A stretch of DNA of 64,000 nucleotides. Origin: Pseudarthrobacter sp. NamB4. GTDB taxonomy: Bacteria > Actinomycetota > Actinomycetes > Actinomycetales > Micrococcaceae. Made by a program: the position numbers and the translations under genes. The number at the start of each line of letters is the position of its first letter. Position 1 is the first letter of the stretch. Of this stretch, positions 8,245 through 17,959 are shown piece after piece. Below the pieces are notes generated by a model, which was not told the DNA's origin, did no database searches, and saw only the letters and a program-made list of their open reading frames with translations. The DNA lies in the NCBI RefSeq assembly GCF_005796185.1, contig NZ_VAHM01000002.1:186001-250000 (forward strand). Reading direction: 5' to 3'.

Positions 8245-9321
8245 CTAGAGGAAGCGGTCCAGCAGGCTTGCCTCGGCCATCCGGCTAAGGCCTTCACGTA
8301 CAGTGCGGGCACGCTGGTCGCCGATGCCGTCCACAGTCATCAGGTCGTCAATGGTGGCGGCCATGAGGAACTGGAGCCCGCCGAAGTGGTCCACCAGGCG
8401 GTCGGCAACGGCCTTCGGCACAGCCTTCAGGCCGGACAGCAGCCGGTAGCCGCGGGGCTGGACCACGGCGTCGAGGTTGGCCTCGCCGCCGGCGAACCCG
8501 ACGATTCCCGAGATCTTTCCGAGGTCGATCAGTTCGGTGGGACCGAGATTGACCAGTGCGCTGACGGCCTTTTCAATGTCCTCGGCGGAGGCATCCGGGC
8601 TCGCATAGTCCCGAATGATGACGTCGCTGCCGGGACCACGGCCCACGGTGAGTTCATCGAGCTGGAGCGAGAGGAGGCGGCCGTCCTCACCGAGCTCCAG
8701 GACGTACTGGGAGATCTCCTCCGAGATGCGGCGGACCATCTCCTGCCGCTGGAGGGTGACGGCGACGTCCCGGACCGTCACCATCGCCTCGATTTCCAGG
8801 GCGGACAGAGAACTGGTCACCTGGTCCAGCCGTGCGCGGTAGCGCTCCAGGGTGGCAAGGGCCTGGTTGGCGCGCGCCAGAACGTTTTCGGATCCCTCCA
8901 GGACATGCCGCAGCCCGTTGACGTAGAGGGCGATGATCTGCATGGACTGGCTCACGGAGATGACCGGAACTCCGGTCTGCTTGGCCACGCGTTCTGCAGT
9001 GCGGTGGCGGGTGCCGGATTCCTGGGTTTCGATGCTCGAGTCCGGAACCAGCTGCACCGCCGCCCGCAGAATGTTGCCCGCGTCCCTGTCACAGATGATG
9101 GCGCCGTCCATCTTCGCCAGCTCCCGCAGGCGGGTGGGCGAGAACTCAATGCCGATATCAAAGCCGCCGGAGCAGATGGAATCGATGGTACGGTCCGAGC
9201 CCAGGACGATCAGCGCGCCGGTGCGTCCCCGCAAAATGCGTTCGAGGCCGTCCCGAAGGGGAGTTCCGGGTGCCACCCTGGCCAGAGTTGCCCTAAGCGA
9301 TTCTTCGGGGCTCCGCGCCAT
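8245..9321 (-). CDS. disA: DNA integrity scanning diadenylate cyclase DisA
   Basis: The 358-residue protein makes c-di-AMP from two ATP and links the signal to DNA structure. The DAC domain carries MDGAIICD (DGA at 72-74) and SGTRHRTAER (RHR at 105-107). A helical linker and a C-terminal HhH domain follow (MTVDGIGDQRARTVREGL). The frame extends to 9456, but the ATG at 9321 has AAGGGA six bases upstream and gives the family's usual N-terminus (MARSPEESLR). DisA commonly neighbours radA; here radA is 15 kb away. Confidence 0.95.
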   Translation of the reverse strand: MARSPEESLRATLARVAPGTPLRDGLERILRGRTGALIVLGSDRTIDSICSGGFDIGIEFSPTRLRELAKMDGAIICDRDAGNILRAAVQLVPDSSIETQESGTRHRTAERVAKQTGVPVISVSQSMQIIALYVNGLRHVLEGSENVLARANQALATLERYRARLDQVTSSLSALEIEAMVTVRDVAVTLQRQEMVRRISEEISQYVLELGEDGRLLSLQLDELTVGRGPGSDVIIRDYASPDASAEDIEKAVSALVNLGPTELIDLGKISGIVGFAGGEANLDAVVQPRGYRLLSGLKAVPKAVADRLVDHFGGLQFLMAATIDDLMTVDGIGDQRARTVREGLSRMAEASLLDRFL

Positions 9322-9566
9322 AGTTTTCCCTTCGAAGGTGCGGACCGCCGCCCGCAAGAATGCCGGCTTGCACAGGTTGCCGGCAGGACCAGAAAGTGCT
9401 CTGTTTCCCGCAAGCTCAATGATAGGGGTAAGAGGCGCCTGCTTCCGCACGGGCAAGCCCTAAAGTGCCCCATTAGGGGCGGGCGCGGAGGGTTGCAGAA
9501 ACGCGTTCGACGGCGGGTGGCCTGGCATGCATTTTGGCCTGCGGACTGCCGCTGCCGGCGACTGTT

Positions 9567-10073
9567 TCAGGCAGGATCCGCGAGCGGTGTGAGTGTCCTG
9601 GTGCCGCTGTCCCACAACCGGGCCCGGGTACAAACCCCCTCCATGCGCAGGTCCAGCAGATCAAGTGCTGTTCCCAGCTGGTGCCCGTAAATGCGGCGGG
9701 CAAGGGTTACGTGCGGCGTCCAGGCGCCGGGCCGGGTGAGGGGCAACGCTCCGGATATCTCTTCGTGGAGGAGCCGGTGCAGCTCGAGCAGCGGGCGGGT
9801 CACCACGATGGACCTGGCCAGGACATAGGTACCAGTCCGGGCACCAAAAACCTGGACGCCAGAAAAATCGATGTCAACGGGCAGCCGCTGCCAGAGGTCC
9901 TTCAATGTAGTGGGAAGACGCAGTTCCGGGCCCGCGGCGAGCGTGATGTGGGGGCTGTTGCTGGGTGACGTGTGTATAGCAAGGCTGGGGACGCCCGCTG
10001 CCGCGAGCCGCGCCCAGTCAGACCTGATGGCCTTGTCGGTTGAGTCCTCGAAGGTCAGCTCGATGCTGTGCAT
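9567..10073 (-). CDS. 2'-5' RNA ligase family protein (2H phosphoesterase)
   Basis: The 168-residue protein has the two HxT/S motifs that define 2H phosphoesterases: SPHITLA near residues 40-46 and TPHVTLA near 118-124. The family acts on cyclic or 2'-5' phosphodiesters of RNA ends or nucleotides. The true substrate is unknown. It lies 245 bases from disA on the same strand; no gene or obvious structure was seen in that gap. Confidence 0.8.
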   Translation of the reverse strand: MHSIELTFEDSTDKAIRSDWARLAAAGVPSLAIHTSPSNSPHITLAAGPELRLPTTLKDLWQRLPVDIDFSGVQVFGARTGTYVLARSIVVTRPLLELHRLLHEEISGALPLTRPGAWTPHVTLARRIYGHQLGTALDLLDLRMEGVCTRARLWDSGTRTLTPLADPA

Positions 10074-10123
10074 CTCCCCATCATGCCGTTTCCTTCTTCC
10101 CGTTCGTGGTTCGAGGGCGGGCT

Positions 10124-10333
10124 TTAGCGTGCGCGGTCCCTGATCATGCGCTCCAGGTCCTTGCTGACCTTTGCAAGTGATGCCGCCCGAAGGGCATTTT
10201 GTTCCGCGGCAGTCTGAGTGGGACGCCGCCGGGTGTCAGCAGCGACCCGGCCGGGGTCACGTTCTGCGGCTCCGGACAGCCCCGAAACAAGGGGATCGAA
10301 GAACAGGTTGCCGGAAAAGGAAACTCCCTGCAT
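10124..10333 (-). CDS. Small hypothetical protein, possibly 5'-interrupted
   Basis: A 69-residue basic product starts MQGVSFSGNLFFDPLVSG and ends with a helix rich in Ala, Lys and Arg. The same frame is open upstream as MTNDRPTQASFPGRPESM from the ATG at 10396, and the two parts are separated only by a TGA at 10342-10340. Either the short form is real or a longer 90-codon gene has lost one codon to a stop. No family is recognised and no good ribosome-binding site stands before either start. Confidence 0.45.
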   Translation of the reverse strand: MQGVSFSGNLFFDPLVSGLSGAAERDPGRVAADTRRRPTQTAAEQNALRAASLAKVSKDLERMIRDRAR

Positions 10334-10592
10334 TGCCGGTCACATGCTTTCCGGCCGGCCCGGGAAGGAAGCCTGCGTGGGTCTGTCATTGGTCATCATG
10401 CGGCCACGCTAGCCCGGCAGGATTTCGCGGTCTTGAACTTCGGGTTTCAGCGGCGTTAAGCGGGGCCCGTCCAGTTTGGCGCGCTGCGATAAACTGGAAA
10501 CTTGGCTGTCCGCCCAGCCCGTTCCCCGGCAAAGTCCGCAGTGCCCTATGAGGCGGCGCCCGGGTACCCCGAACCGCAGCGAAAGTAGCACC

Positions 10593-12206
10593 GTGTCCCA
10601 AGATGTCCTGACCCCCGCCCGGATCTCCGGTATTCACAAAGAGGCCAGCCGCCGCAGGACCTTTGCTGTCATCTCCCACCCCGACGCCGGCAAGTCCACA
10701 CTGACAGAGGCGCTGGCCCTGCACGCCAAGGTGATCGGCACCGCCGGCGCCTCCAGCGGCAAGGCCAACCGCAAGGAAACCGTCTCGGACTGGATGCAGA
10801 TGGAAAAGGACCGCGGCATCTCCATCAGCTCGGCTGCGCTGCAGTTCTCGTACCGGGACACGGTCATCAACCTGCTGGACACCCCCGGCCACGCTGACTT
10901 CTCTGAGGACACCTACCGGGTGCTGGCCGCTGTGGACTGCGCCGTGATGCTGGTGGATGCAGCCAAGGGCCTGGAAACGCAGACCATGAAGCTGTTCGAG
11001 GTCTGCAAGCAGCGCAACCTGCCGATCATCACCGTCATCAATAAGTGGGACCGTCCCGGCCTGGACGCCCTTGCCCTGATGGATGAGATCACCGAGCGCA
11101 CCGGCCTGCAGCCCATGCCCTTGACATGGGCGGTGGGGATCTCCGGCGACTTCCGCGGCGTGTGGGACCTCCGCAATGACCGGTTCGCCCGGTTCCAACG
11201 CAACAACGCCGGCGCCCAGATTGCCATCACCGAATACTTCACCCCGGAAGAGGCTGCGGAAAGCCAGGGCAGTAACTGGTCCGACGCTGTGGACGAGGCG
11301 GGTCTGGTGATCGAATCGAACCTCGAGTTCGACGTCGACGCCTTCCACGCGGGCAAGGCAACCCCCATCCTGTTCAGCTCCGCCGCGCTTAACTTCGGCG
11401 TCAAGGAACTGCTGGACGCGCTGGTGGACTTCGCCCCGCCGGCATCCCCGCGGGCGGACATGGAGGGCAAACCCCGGCCTGTGGAGTCCCCGTTCTCCGG
11501 CTTCGTCTTCAAGGTCCAAGCCGGCATGAACAAAGCCCACCGGGACCACGTGGCCTTCATCCGCGTATGCTCCGGCGTCTTTGAGCGCGGCATGGTGGTC
11601 ACCCAGACCCGCACCGGCAAGTCCTTCGCCACCAAGTATGCCCAGCAGGTGTTCGGCCGGGAACGCGAAGTGATTGACGAGGCTTACCCGGGCGACGTCG
11701 TCGGCCTGGTCAACGCGTCGTCGCTGCGCGTGGGGGACAGCCTCTTCCTGGAAGAGCCGGTGGAGTACCCCGCCATCCCGCTGTTCGCGCCCGAGCACTT
11801 CCAGGTGGCCCGTTCCAAGGACCCCAGCAAGTTCAAGCAGTTCCGGCGCGGGATCGAGCAGCTCGAACACGAGGGCGTCATACAGGTGCTCCGCTCCGAC
11901 GTCCGCGGTGACCAGGCGCCGGTGCTTGCCGCCGTCGGCCCCATGCAGTTCGAAGTGGTGGAGGACAGGATGGCGCACGACTTCAGCGCCCCCATGCGGC
12001 TGGAGCGCCTGCCCTACTCCCTGGCCAGGATTTCGACGGCGGACGCCATGCCCGCGCTCGCCAACGTTCCTGGCGCGGAGGTGCTGCTGCGGTCCGACGG
12101 CGAGTACCTCGCCTTGTTTAATGACGTGTGGGCCTTGCGCCGGATCGAAAAGAACCATCCCGACCTCACCCTCGTGCCCATCGGCACCCACAACCCCGCA
12201 AAGTAG
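10593..12206 (+). CDS. prfC: Peptide chain release factor 3 (RF3)
   Basis: The 537-residue translational GTPase recycles RF1/RF2 after stop-codon hydrolysis. The G1 motif HPDAGKSTL, G3 DTPGHADFSED and G4 NKWDRPG are intact, and the C-terminal half carries the RF3-specific domains. The frame is open from 10476, but the GTG at 10593 gives MSQDVLTPARISGIHKEA, the usual RF3 N-terminus. The next gene follows after six bases, so the two are probably co-transcribed. Confidence 0.95.
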   Translation: MSQDVLTPARISGIHKEASRRRTFAVISHPDAGKSTLTEALALHAKVIGTAGASSGKANRKETVSDWMQMEKDRGISISSAALQFSYRDTVINLLDTPGHADFSEDTYRVLAAVDCAVMLVDAAKGLETQTMKLFEVCKQRNLPIITVINKWDRPGLDALALMDEITERTGLQPMPLTWAVGISGDFRGVWDLRNDRFARFQRNNAGAQIAITEYFTPEEAAESQGSNWSDAVDEAGLVIESNLEFDVDAFHAGKATPILFSSAALNFGVKELLDALVDFAPPASPRADMEGKPRPVESPFSGFVFKVQAGMNKAHRDHVAFIRVCSGVFERGMVVTQTRTGKSFATKYAQQVFGREREVIDEAYPGDVVGLVNASSLRVGDSLFLEEPVEYPAIPLFAPEHFQVARSKDPSKFKQFRRGIEQLEHEGVIQVLRSDVRGDQAPVLAAVGPMQFEVVEDRMAHDFSAPMRLERLPYSLARISTADAMPALANVPGAEVLLRSDGEYLALFNDVWALRRIEKNHPDLTLVPIGTHNPAK

Positions 12207-12212
12207 GTCAAC

Positions 12213-13442
12213 ATGGCTGCAACCCAATCCCGTGCACTGGTCACCGGCGTCGGCACCATCAATCCGCTCGGTTCCTCCGTCCCCGAGACCTGGGCCGGCC
12301 TGGTGGCCGGCAGGTCCGGCATTGCCCCGCTTCAAGATGCCTGGGCGGACCAGCTGCCGGTGAAGATTGCAGGGCAGGTGCGGGCAGACCTTTCGGAACA
12401 CCTGAATACCCGTGAGATGAAGCGCATGGACCGCTGCGGGCAGTTGGCCCTTATCGCCGCCCGGCAAGCATGGAAACAGGCTGGTGCGCCGGAGGTGGAT
12501 CCTGAGCGTTTCGCGGTGGTGATCGGCTCTGCCTACGGCGGGCTCGGCTCCACCCTGGAGCAGGACCGCACGCTTGCTGAATCCGGTCCGCGCAAGGTTT
12601 CGCCGCATACTCTGACCCGGCTCATGGTGAACGGGCCTGCGGCATGGGTGTCCATCGACCTGGGCGCCCGCGGCGGCGCCCGCACGCCGGTGAGCGCCTG
12701 CGCCTCCGGGGCTGAGGCGATTGTCCAGGCAGCCGAGATGATCCGCTCAGGTGCTGCCGACGTCGTCATTGCCGGCGGCGTTGATGCCTCGGTCAACGAC
12801 CTGGTGGTCACCGGTTTCTCCCAGATCCGCGCGCTGTCCACCCGCAACGATGATCCGCAGCGCGCATCGCGCCCCTTCGACGGCGGCCGCGACGGCTTTG
12901 TGCTCGCAGAGGGCGCCGCCATCGTGGTGCTGGAGAGCGAAGGGCACGCCCGTGCCCGCGGGGCTGAGGTCCTGGGCGCTGTTGCGGGCGGAGCGGTGAC
13001 CTCCGACGCGAACGACATCGTGGCGGCAGACCCCGCCATGCAGCGCAGGGTAATGCAGAAGGCGCTCGACTCGGCCGGGATGGCTGCTGACGACATTGGA
13101 TTTGTCCATGCCCACGCCACCTCCACGCCTGTGGGGGACCGGCTGGAGGGCCAGGCAATCAACGCCATCTTTGGTGCAGGCGTTCCCGTGACATCCACCA
13201 AGGGGCACACGGGCCACCTGTTGGGCGGCGCCGGGGCGCTGGCCGCCGTCGTGGTGGTGGAAGCCCTCCGGACCGGGATGCTCCCCGGCACCCTCAATGT
13301 GCAGGAGCAGGACCCGGAAGTTGAGCTTAACGTCGTCACCGAAGACGTCCGCCCGCTACAGCCGGAAACGCCCCCGGCCGGGCTGGTGAATGCCTTCGGT
13401 TTCGGCGGGCACAGCGTTGCCCTGGTGATTACAGGCGCATAG
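12213..13442 (+). CDS. fabF: Beta-ketoacyl-ACP synthase II-type enzyme
   Basis: The 409-residue thiolase-fold condensing enzyme has the Cys-His-His triad: Cys163 in PVSACASGAEAI, His301 in HAHATSTPVGD and His335 in TKGHTGHLLGGAG, with Lys330. It elongates acyl-ACP with malonyl-ACP in fatty-acid synthesis. It is separate from any fab operon and sits six bases after prfC, which suggests an additional KAS II copy rather than the main one. Confidence 0.88.
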   Translation: MAATQSRALVTGVGTINPLGSSVPETWAGLVAGRSGIAPLQDAWADQLPVKIAGQVRADLSEHLNTREMKRMDRCGQLALIAARQAWKQAGAPEVDPERFAVVIGSAYGGLGSTLEQDRTLAESGPRKVSPHTLTRLMVNGPAAWVSIDLGARGGARTPVSACASGAEAIVQAAEMIRSGAADVVIAGGVDASVNDLVVTGFSQIRALSTRNDDPQRASRPFDGGRDGFVLAEGAAIVVLESEGHARARGAEVLGAVAGGAVTSDANDIVAADPAMQRRVMQKALDSAGMAADDIGFVHAHATSTPVGDRLEGQAINAIFGAGVPVTSTKGHTGHLLGGAGALAAVVVVEALRTGMLPGTLNVQEQDPEVELNVVTEDVRPLQPETPPAGLVNAFGFGGHSVALVITGA

Positions 13443-13454
13443 GTTCCGCCCGGA

Positions 13455-13509
13455 CGCCGGAACGGTGCGGGACGCCTGAAGGCTCCGGCGTCCCCGCACC
13501 GTTCCGGCG
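13455..13509. terminator. Long hairpin between convergent genes
   Basis: A stem of about 22 bp with a single bulged base (arms starting at 13455 and ending at 13509, loop near 13477-13486) lies between the stop codons of fabF and the minus-strand MFS gene. No T-tract is present. The position and strength fit a bidirectional terminator. Confidence 0.7.
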
Positions 13510-13527
13510 ATTCCGGCAGGGGTGCTG

Positions 13528-14880
13528 TCAGGCGCGGGCGGGAACAGGTTCCGCAGCCGCCAGTTCCGCCATGTTCGGCTCGGCATCCTTGCCGCTGCGG
13601 CGCTCCTTGAGGAAGTACACCAGGCCCGCGGCGATGGTGGAGGCCACTGCCAGTGCGAACAGGCCCGGGATGACGCTGCCGGTCTGCTCCTTGATGATGC
13701 CGAAGCCGAACGGCGCCACAAAGCCGCCCAGGTTTCCCAGCGAATTGATGATGGCGATGGCAGGTGCAAGGACCATGGGGTGCAGCCCGGACTGCGGAAT
13801 GGTCCAGAACAGCGGCGACGCGCTCTTGAAGCCCATGGCGGCGATGGCCAGGAACACCAGGGCCATGACCGGGGTTGCTACGGCTGCCGCAAAGGTTCCG
13901 ACGGCAGCGACCAGGAGGGCAACCACCAGCAGCGGCTTCTTTGACCTGGCCTTGTCCTGCAGCTTCGCCGCGAAGTACATGGCGAACACGGCGCAGATCC
14001 ACGGGATGGAGGAGAGAAAACCGACGGTGAGGTCCGTGGTGCCGGGGATCTGCCTGATGATGCTGGGGAGCCAGAAGGTGTTGGCGTAGATGGACAGCTG
14101 CACGGAGAAATAGATGCCGCACAGCAGCAGGATCTGTGGGTTCAGCAGCATCTTCCAGCGGTTGAACTTGCTGCCGTCGGCTTTGATGTGTTGTGCGTCC
14201 TCAGCGGCGATGGCCCCGGACAGGGCGTTCTTTTCGCCCGGGGACAGCCACTTGGCGTCCTTGATTTTCGCGTCCAGGACGAAGAACACCGCGAAGCCGA
14301 CCACCACGGACAGTGCGCCTTCGAACCCGAAAAGCCATTGCCAGCCACGCAGGCCCAGTGCGCCGTGGAGGCTGAGGAGCATGCCGGCGATGGGGCCGGA
14401 AACTGCGGCGGCGATGGAAGAGCCGGCGATGAAGATTGCAGTGGCCTTGCCACGCTGGCCCGCCGGAACCCAGCGGGCGAAGTAGAAGATGACGGCGGGG
14501 AAGAAGCCGGCCTCGGCGGCGCCCAGCAGGAACCGCAGGACGTAGAACATGGCTTCGTTCTGCACGAAGGCCATCAGGAATGAAACGGTGCCCCAGCTGA
14601 TCATGATCCTGGTCAGCCACACTTCGGCGCCGTACTTCTCCATCATCACGTTGCTGGGAAGCTCGAAGATGGCGTAGGCGATGAAGAACAGTCCGGCGCC
14701 GAAGCCGTAGGCAGCGGCGCCGATGCCGACGTCGGCCTGAAGGTGATCCTGGGCGTAGCCGATGTTGGACCGGTTCAGCTGGTTGCAGACCAGCATCACC
14801 AGCATGATGGGCAGCACGCGCTTGAAGAATTTTTTCGTGGCCGAGGCCACGTCCGAGACAGCGTTGTCCACAGACGTCAT
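13528..14880 (-). CDS. gudP: MFS transporter, anion:cation symporter type (glucarate/galactarate porter)
   Basis: The 450-residue protein has twelve predicted membrane helices. LNRSNIGYA in helix 1 and FELPSNVMMEKYGAEVW after helix 2 are characteristic of the ACS family (GudP, GarP, ExuT, phthalate porters). It is likely a D-glucarate or galactarate proton symporter because it follows gudD on the same strand. A strong hairpin at 14929-14965 separates the two, so it may have its own promoter or depend on read-through. Substrate is inferred from context. Confidence 0.8.
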   Translation of the reverse strand: MTSVDNAVSDVASATKKFFKRVLPIMLVMLVCNQLNRSNIGYAQDHLQADVGIGAAAYGFGAGLFFIAYAIFELPSNVMMEKYGAEVWLTRIMISWGTVSFLMAFVQNEAMFYVLRFLLGAAEAGFFPAVIFYFARWVPAGQRGKATAIFIAGSSIAAAVSGPIAGMLLSLHGALGLRGWQWLFGFEGALSVVVGFAVFFVLDAKIKDAKWLSPGEKNALSGAIAAEDAQHIKADGSKFNRWKMLLNPQILLLCGIYFSVQLSIYANTFWLPSIIRQIPGTTDLTVGFLSSIPWICAVFAMYFAAKLQDKARSKKPLLVVALLVAAVGTFAAAVATPVMALVFLAIAAMGFKSASPLFWTIPQSGLHPMVLAPAIAIINSLGNLGGFVAPFGFGIIKEQTGSVIPGLFALAVASTIAAGLVYFLKERRSGKDAEPNMAELAAAEPVPARA

Positions 14881-14928
14881 TGGATGTTTCCTTTGGGATA
14901 GGTAGTGCAGGCCGGCTGCGGGCGCGGC

Positions 14929-14965
14929 AAAGTAGTGGGGCCGGTCACAGCGACCCCACTACTTT
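14929..14965 (-). terminator. Hairpin after gudD
   Basis: Perfect 12-bp arms AAAGTAGTGGGG (14929-14940) and CCCCACTACTTT (14954-14965) enclose a 13-base loop, 18 bases after the gudD stop. It is probably a terminator or attenuator that lowers expression of the MFS gene downstream. Confidence 0.75.
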
Positions 14966-14982
14966 ACCCAACGGCGGCCTTG

Positions 14983-16311
14983 CTAGCGGACCAGGCAGGG
15001 CCGCTTCGGATCGAAGGACCAGCCCTCGATGTAGTACTGCATGCCGATGCTGTCGTCGCGCGCGTCCAGGCCGCGCTCCAGGTACAGTTGGTGCGCCTTC
15101 TCCAGAGCATCCCTATCCAGTTCAATGCCCAGCCCGGGGGCAGCGGGGACCTCGATGGCGCCGTCCCTGATCTGCAGCGGTTCCTTGGTCAGGCCCTGGC
15201 CGTCCTGCCAGATCCAGTGCGTATCCAGCGCCGTGATCTCACCCGGGGCGGCAGCACCGGTGTGGGTGAACATGGCCAGGGAGATGTCGAAGTGGTTGTT
15301 GGAGTGCGAGCCCCAGGTGAGGCCGAACTCGTGGCACATCTGGGCAACCCGCACCGAGCCGTGCATGGTCCAGAAGTGCGGATCGGCCAGGGGAATATCG
15401 ACGGCGTTGCTGCGGATGGCGTGCGACATCTCCCGCCAGTCCGTGGCGATCATGTTGGTGGCCGTCTTCAGCCCGGTGGCCCGGCGGAACTCGGCCATCA
15501 CCTCGCGGCCGGAGAACCGGCCTTCGGCTCCGCACGGATCCTCGGCGTAGGCCACCACGCCCTGCATCCGCTTCCCCAGCCGGATCGCTTCGTCCAGGAG
15601 CCAGCCGCCGTTGGGATCAAGCGTGACCCTGGCCTCCGGGAAGCGCTTGGCGAGGGCCGTGACAACGTCCACCTCGTCGTCGCCGGAAAGCACGCCGCCC
15701 TTGAGCTTGAAGTCGCTGAAGCCGTACCGCTCCTGCGCCGCCTCGGCCAGCGCGACGACGGCCTCCGGAGTCATTGCCTCCTCGCGGCGGAGCTTCTCCC
15801 AGCGGTCAGCGGGGGAGTCCTCCACCAGGTAGGGCAGTTCCGTGCGGGAATGGTCGCCAACGAAGAAGAGGTAGCTGAGCATCGGCACCGAAGTCCGCTG
15901 CTGTCCGTCGCCCAGGAGTTCGGCCACAGGGACACCGAGGTACTGGCCGTGCAGGTCCAGCAGGGCGGATTCGACGGCGGTGACTGCATGCACGGTGGTG
16001 CGCAGGTCGAAGGTCTGCAGGCCCCGGCCCCCGGCGTCGCGGTCCGCGAACTCGGCCGCAACCTCACGCAGGAGAGAGCGGTACCGGGCCACCGGCTTGC
16101 CGCTGATCAGGGTGCCGGCCTCCTCGATGGTGGTGCGGATCTTCTCGCCGCCGGGAACCTCGCCCAGGCCCGTGCGGCCGTCGGAGTCCGTAATGATCAC
16201 CACGTTGCGGGTGAAGAACGGGCCGTGTGCGCCGCTGAGGTTCATCAGCATGCTGTCGTAACCGGCAACCGGAACAACTTCGATGCCGGTGATGGTGGGC
16301 TGGGTGCTCAT
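14983..16311 (-). CDS. gudD: D-glucarate dehydratase
   Basis: The 442-residue enolase-superfamily enzyme dehydrates D-glucarate to 5-keto-4-deoxyglucarate. Visible catalytic parts are the KxK pair Lys202/Lys204 in DFKLKGG, metal ligands Asp232 (LDPNGG) and Glu257 (YAEDPC), Asn286 in TATNMIATD and His336 in GSHSNNHFD. The length and motifs match GudD rather than galactarate dehydratase. It overlaps the aldehyde dehydrogenase gene by four bases (ATGA), so the three catabolic genes form one operon. Confidence 0.93.
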   Translation of the reverse strand: MSTQPTITGIEVVPVAGYDSMLMNLSGAHGPFFTRNVVIITDSDGRTGLGEVPGGEKIRTTIEEAGTLISGKPVARYRSLLREVAAEFADRDAGGRGLQTFDLRTTVHAVTAVESALLDLHGQYLGVPVAELLGDGQQRTSVPMLSYLFFVGDHSRTELPYLVEDSPADRWEKLRREEAMTPEAVVALAEAAQERYGFSDFKLKGGVLSGDDEVDVVTALAKRFPEARVTLDPNGGWLLDEAIRLGKRMQGVVAYAEDPCGAEGRFSGREVMAEFRRATGLKTATNMIATDWREMSHAIRSNAVDIPLADPHFWTMHGSVRVAQMCHEFGLTWGSHSNNHFDISLAMFTHTGAAAPGEITALDTHWIWQDGQGLTKEPLQIRDGAIEVPAAPGLGIELDRDALEKAHQLYLERGLDARDDSIGMQYYIEGWSFDPKRPCLVR

Positions 16312-17957
16312 GCGCTGACCTCTGCTTTCTCTGCGGCGGGAACTACGTCACCGTTGATCCGGCGGTTGAGGTGCCAGGGGTTGGTGTCCTGGAGCGGCTG
16401 GGGGAGGAGCTCCTGGGGGATGTTCTGGTATGCGACCGGCCGAAGGAAGCGGTCGATCGCCAGGGCGCCCACGGAGGTGGTGCGGGAGTCGGAGGTGGCC
16501 GGGAAGGGTCCGCCGTGGACCATGGCGTGGCCTACTTCGACGCCGGTGGGCCAGCCGTTGACAATGATGCGGCCCACTTTCTGTTCGAGGACGGGGATCA
16601 GTGGCGCCGCCGTCGGGTAGTCCTCTTCGGTGAGCTGCAGCGAAGCGGTGAGCTGGCCTTCGATCCGGGTGGCTGCTTCGAGGAGTTCTTCCACTGAGCC
16701 GTAGCGGATCACCAGGGAGGCGGCGCCGAAGATCTCTTCATGGAGGACATGGTTGGTGACGAAGTCACGGACCTGGGTGCCGAAGATGGTGGGGGCCGGG
16801 GCGTTCTTTGTGGGGCCTTCGGTACCCTGGCCGATCAGGTGAACGCCGGCGGCGGCGCCCAGGTTCTGAGCGCCCTGGCTCCAGGAGCCTGCGATCCCTT
16901 CGGTGAGCATGGTCTGCCCGGCGCAGGCCGAAACAGCGCTTGCGACGGCGGCAGCGAGTTTGTCCCCTGCCTCACCTGCCGGGGCGAAGAGCAGGCCGGG
17001 GGAGGTGCAGAGCTGCCCGGAGCTTCCGGTGACGGCGGTGATGTACTGCTGGGCCAAGGCATCGATCTGTTCGTCGGAGCCCTTTAGCGCACCCTCGAAG
17101 ACGATGACGGGGTTCAGGGAGGACATTTCGGCGTAGACCGGAATGGGTTCACGGCGCGCGGCGGCGGTGCGCATCAGGGCGACGCCGGCGGCCTGGGAGC
17201 CGGTGAAGCCAACGGCCTTGATGTGCGGGTCCGCCACCAGGGCCTGGCCGATGCTGGCACCCGGCCCGTAGATCAGCGAAAACACGCCGGGGTGCAGTCC
17301 GAAGTCCCTGGCGGCCTTGGTGACGGCCTGGCCGACCAGTTCGCTGGTGCCGGGGTGGGCGTTGTGGGCCTTGAAGACCACGGGGCAGCCGGCGGCGAGG
17401 GCCGATGCTGTGTCCCCGCCCGCTGTCGAGAAGGCCAGCGGGAAGTTGCTGGCGCCGAACACGGCCACGGGACCGAGCGGAATCTGGCGCTGCCGGATGT
17501 CTGCACGGGGCAGGGGAGTGCGGTCCGGGATGGCCGGGTCGATGCGGACGCCGCGGAAGTCGCCCTGCCGGACGACGCCGGCGAAGAGCCGGAGCTGGCC
17601 GGTGGTGCGGGCGCGTTCGCCCTGCAGCCGCGCTGCCGGCAGGCCGGTTTCCTGGCCCGCGCGGGCGATCAGTTCCTCGCCGATGGCCTCGATGTTGTCG
17701 GCGATGGCTTCGAGGAAGCCGGCGTGGGTTTCGGGATCGAGTGTGGAAAACGACGGGTAGGCGCCCGCTGCTGCTTCGGTGGCGGTCTTCAGCTGGTCCT
17801 CGGTAATCAGTGAGTAGGCGGGGTCGAGCTGTTCATTGGTGGCCGGGTTGTAGCCGAAGGCTGTCTTGCCGTCGCCGATGACGGTCTGTCCGGCGATCAG
17901 GGAGTGTCCGGTGAGGGTCACGGTGGGTTCCTCCTGGGTGGGGGTGGATCTTGACAC
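16308..17957 (-). CDS. Alpha-ketoglutaric semialdehyde dehydrogenase (NADP+)
   Basis: The 549-residue aldehyde dehydrogenase oxidises 2,5-dioxopentanoate to 2-oxoglutarate, the last step of the pathway. The general base Glu277 is in [10 protein letters not shown] and the nucleophile Cys317 in [11 protein letters not shown]. The cofactor loop [16 protein letters not shown] is typical of the KGSADH subgroup. The ATG at 17957 lies two bases after the kdgD stop. A GTG about 13 codons later would also give a normal protein. Product identity follows from both motifs and operon context. Confidence 0.9.
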   Translation of the reverse strand: MSRSTPTQEEPTVTLTGHSLIAGQTVIGDGKTAFGYNPATNEQLDPAYSLITEDQLKTATEAAAGAYPSFSTLDPETHAGFLEAIADNIEAIGEELIARAGQETGLPAARLQGERARTTGQLRLFAGVVRQGDFRGVRIDPAIPDRTPLPRADIRQRQIPLGPVAVFGASNFPLAFSTAGGDTASALAAGCPVVFKAHNAHPGTSELVGQAVTKAARDFGLHPGVFSLIYGPGASIGQALVADPHIKAVGFTGSQAAGVALMRTAAARREPIPVYAEMSSLNPVIVFEGALKGSDEQIDALAQQYITAVTGSSGQLCTSPGLLFAPAGEAGDKLAAAVASAVSACAGQTMLTEGIAGSWSQGAQNLGAAAGVHLIGQGTEGPTKNAPAPTIFGTQVRDFVTNHVLHEEIFGAASLVIRYGSVEELLEAATRIEGQLTASLQLTEEDYPTAAPLIPVLEQKVGRIIVNGWPTGVEVGHAMVHGGPFPATSDSRTTSVGALAIDRFLRPVAYQNIPQELLPQPLQDTNPWHLNRRINGDVVPAAEKAEVSA

Positions 17958-17959
17958 GG

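Noticed and set aside
10340..10342. TGA read as selenocysteine
   Set aside because: No SECIS-like element or selenoprotein family match; a nonsense mutation or chance is simpler.
10386..12608. 740-codon minus-strand frame
   Set aside because: Antisense shadow of prfC and fabF produced by GC-rich third positions; no domain, and both plus-strand genes are intact.
12533..14122. 529-codon minus-strand frame covering fabF and part of the MFS gene
   Set aside because: Out of frame with the real MFS gene and antisense to fabF; includes the intergenic hairpin.
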